Assembly: GCA_000226015.1 (NCBI GenBank)
Contig: JH153314.1
Span: 143,595-173,668, forward strand
Origin: Mnemiopsis leidyi
Taxonomy: Eukaryota > Ctenophora > Tentaculata > Lobata > Bolinopsidae
Direction of reading: 5' to 3'
DNA: 30,074 bases
Under the pieces are notes generated by a model. It had not been told where the DNA came from. It did no database searches and saw only the letters and a list, made by a program, of their open reading frames with translations. Made by a program: the position numbers and the translations under genes. Below, one piece after another: positions 29,321 through 30,074 of this stretch. Within the stretch, counting starts at the first letter, position 1; each line of letters opens with the position of its first letter.

Positions 29321-30074
29321 CGCACCAGTTCCTAACCTTGTTTACCTTAGGCTTAGCTAATTGTTTAAAGCTCCAAAAATCAAGATGTATGCTTGTGGCT
29401 TTGGCCTTGGTATCTCAATTAGTATTATGATGAAAAGTCACACGTGATAAAATACTGGCTAATTAATAATTCCATGTTTCAATGTTCACAACCGCATGCT
29501 TTACTTTGAAGTTTAATATGATGAATTGGATTTTAGTTGGTTCTTACATTCGTACTCTGGTCTCTGATAACTTGAAAAGTAGATAAAAACTTGCTTAAGG
29601 TTGAAGCAGTGAATCAGGTTATGACTTTTTAGCTTTTGCGTTTTTCACTCAGTTTCAAACCACAAAATATCAGCTTAGTAATAGTAATAGTATGTACGCT
29701 GAAAAGAATGTCGCAACGTTTACGGGTACAACTATACAAGGCTGTAAATTATTAGCGAAGTAAAATATTGACATCAAAGATAAAGCTGCAGCTGCTTCTT
29801 TTTTACTTTAAAATATTTACTTTAAATTAGTATTACATGTTACACCGAGTTCAAATTTGATGTATAATAGTTCATAACCCGAAATTACTTGTTTAAATTG
29901 GTTTTCTGCACACACGACACAGCATGAGCAAATGCAGTTTTTCAAGTTGCAAAGTCAATTTTTTTAGTTTAGAAAATTCATCCCTCATGTCCACCTCTTC
30001 ACGTTCAATTTTGCGGTTATACTTATAATTATATCCCGCAGCTAGCTTGCTACACGTTGCATAGCCCTGCTGCC
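29321..30074. other. 3' flank, nothing recognised
   Basis: AT-rich DNA without a supported exon, RNA gene or repeat on either strand. Confidence 0.5.

Overview
The window is nuclear DNA from an invertebrate animal. It is AT-rich, with many short GT-AG introns, microsatellites and no bacterial-style genes. It holds most of one large plus-strand gene: a receptor-type protein tyrosine phosphatase of the LAR family (vertebrate PTPRF/PTPRD/PTPRS, fly Lar). I cannot name the species. The divergence and the six-Ig ectodomain argue against a vertebrate.

Layout. Bases 1-3650 look intergenic or 5'-flanking and carry repeats only. A possible signal-peptide exon lies at 4153-4203. The confident coding region runs from 6114 to a stop at 28209-28211. 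I placed 41 exons by hand; all splice phases match and they encode about 2132 residues. In order they give six Ig domains (6114-15050), eight fibronectin type III domains (15869-23203), a membrane-proximal region with a furin-type RKRR site, one transmembrane helix (24027-24095), a juxtamembrane segment, and two phosphatase domains, D1 (24427-26134) and D2 (26401-28211). A 24-nt microexon (14303-14326) can be inserted in the sixth Ig domain without breaking the frame.

The most unusual feature is the 3' end. The normal LAR stop is TGA followed by CTAG, the best-known animal stop-codon readthrough context. Five sense codons later there is a good splice donor (28226). The next acceptor (28555) opens an exon that stays in the same frame for 110 codons up to TAG at 28887-28889. 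The gene may therefore make a normal LAR receptor and, by programmed readthrough across a splice junction, a minor form with a 115-residue cytoplasmic tail. That tail is basic and Ser-rich and ends near a YENL motif.

Other points: splice junctions in this gene are repeatedly caught in local tandem duplications, giving decoy or alternative donors and acceptors; Ig3 and Ig4 each lack the second cysteine; D1 has Val for Tyr in the KNRY loop while D2 keeps the Tyr; and several introns hold near-perfect hairpins. Bases 28890-30074 look like 3' UTR and flank, with a possible poly(A) signal at 29297. The 5' start of the gene is not resolved.
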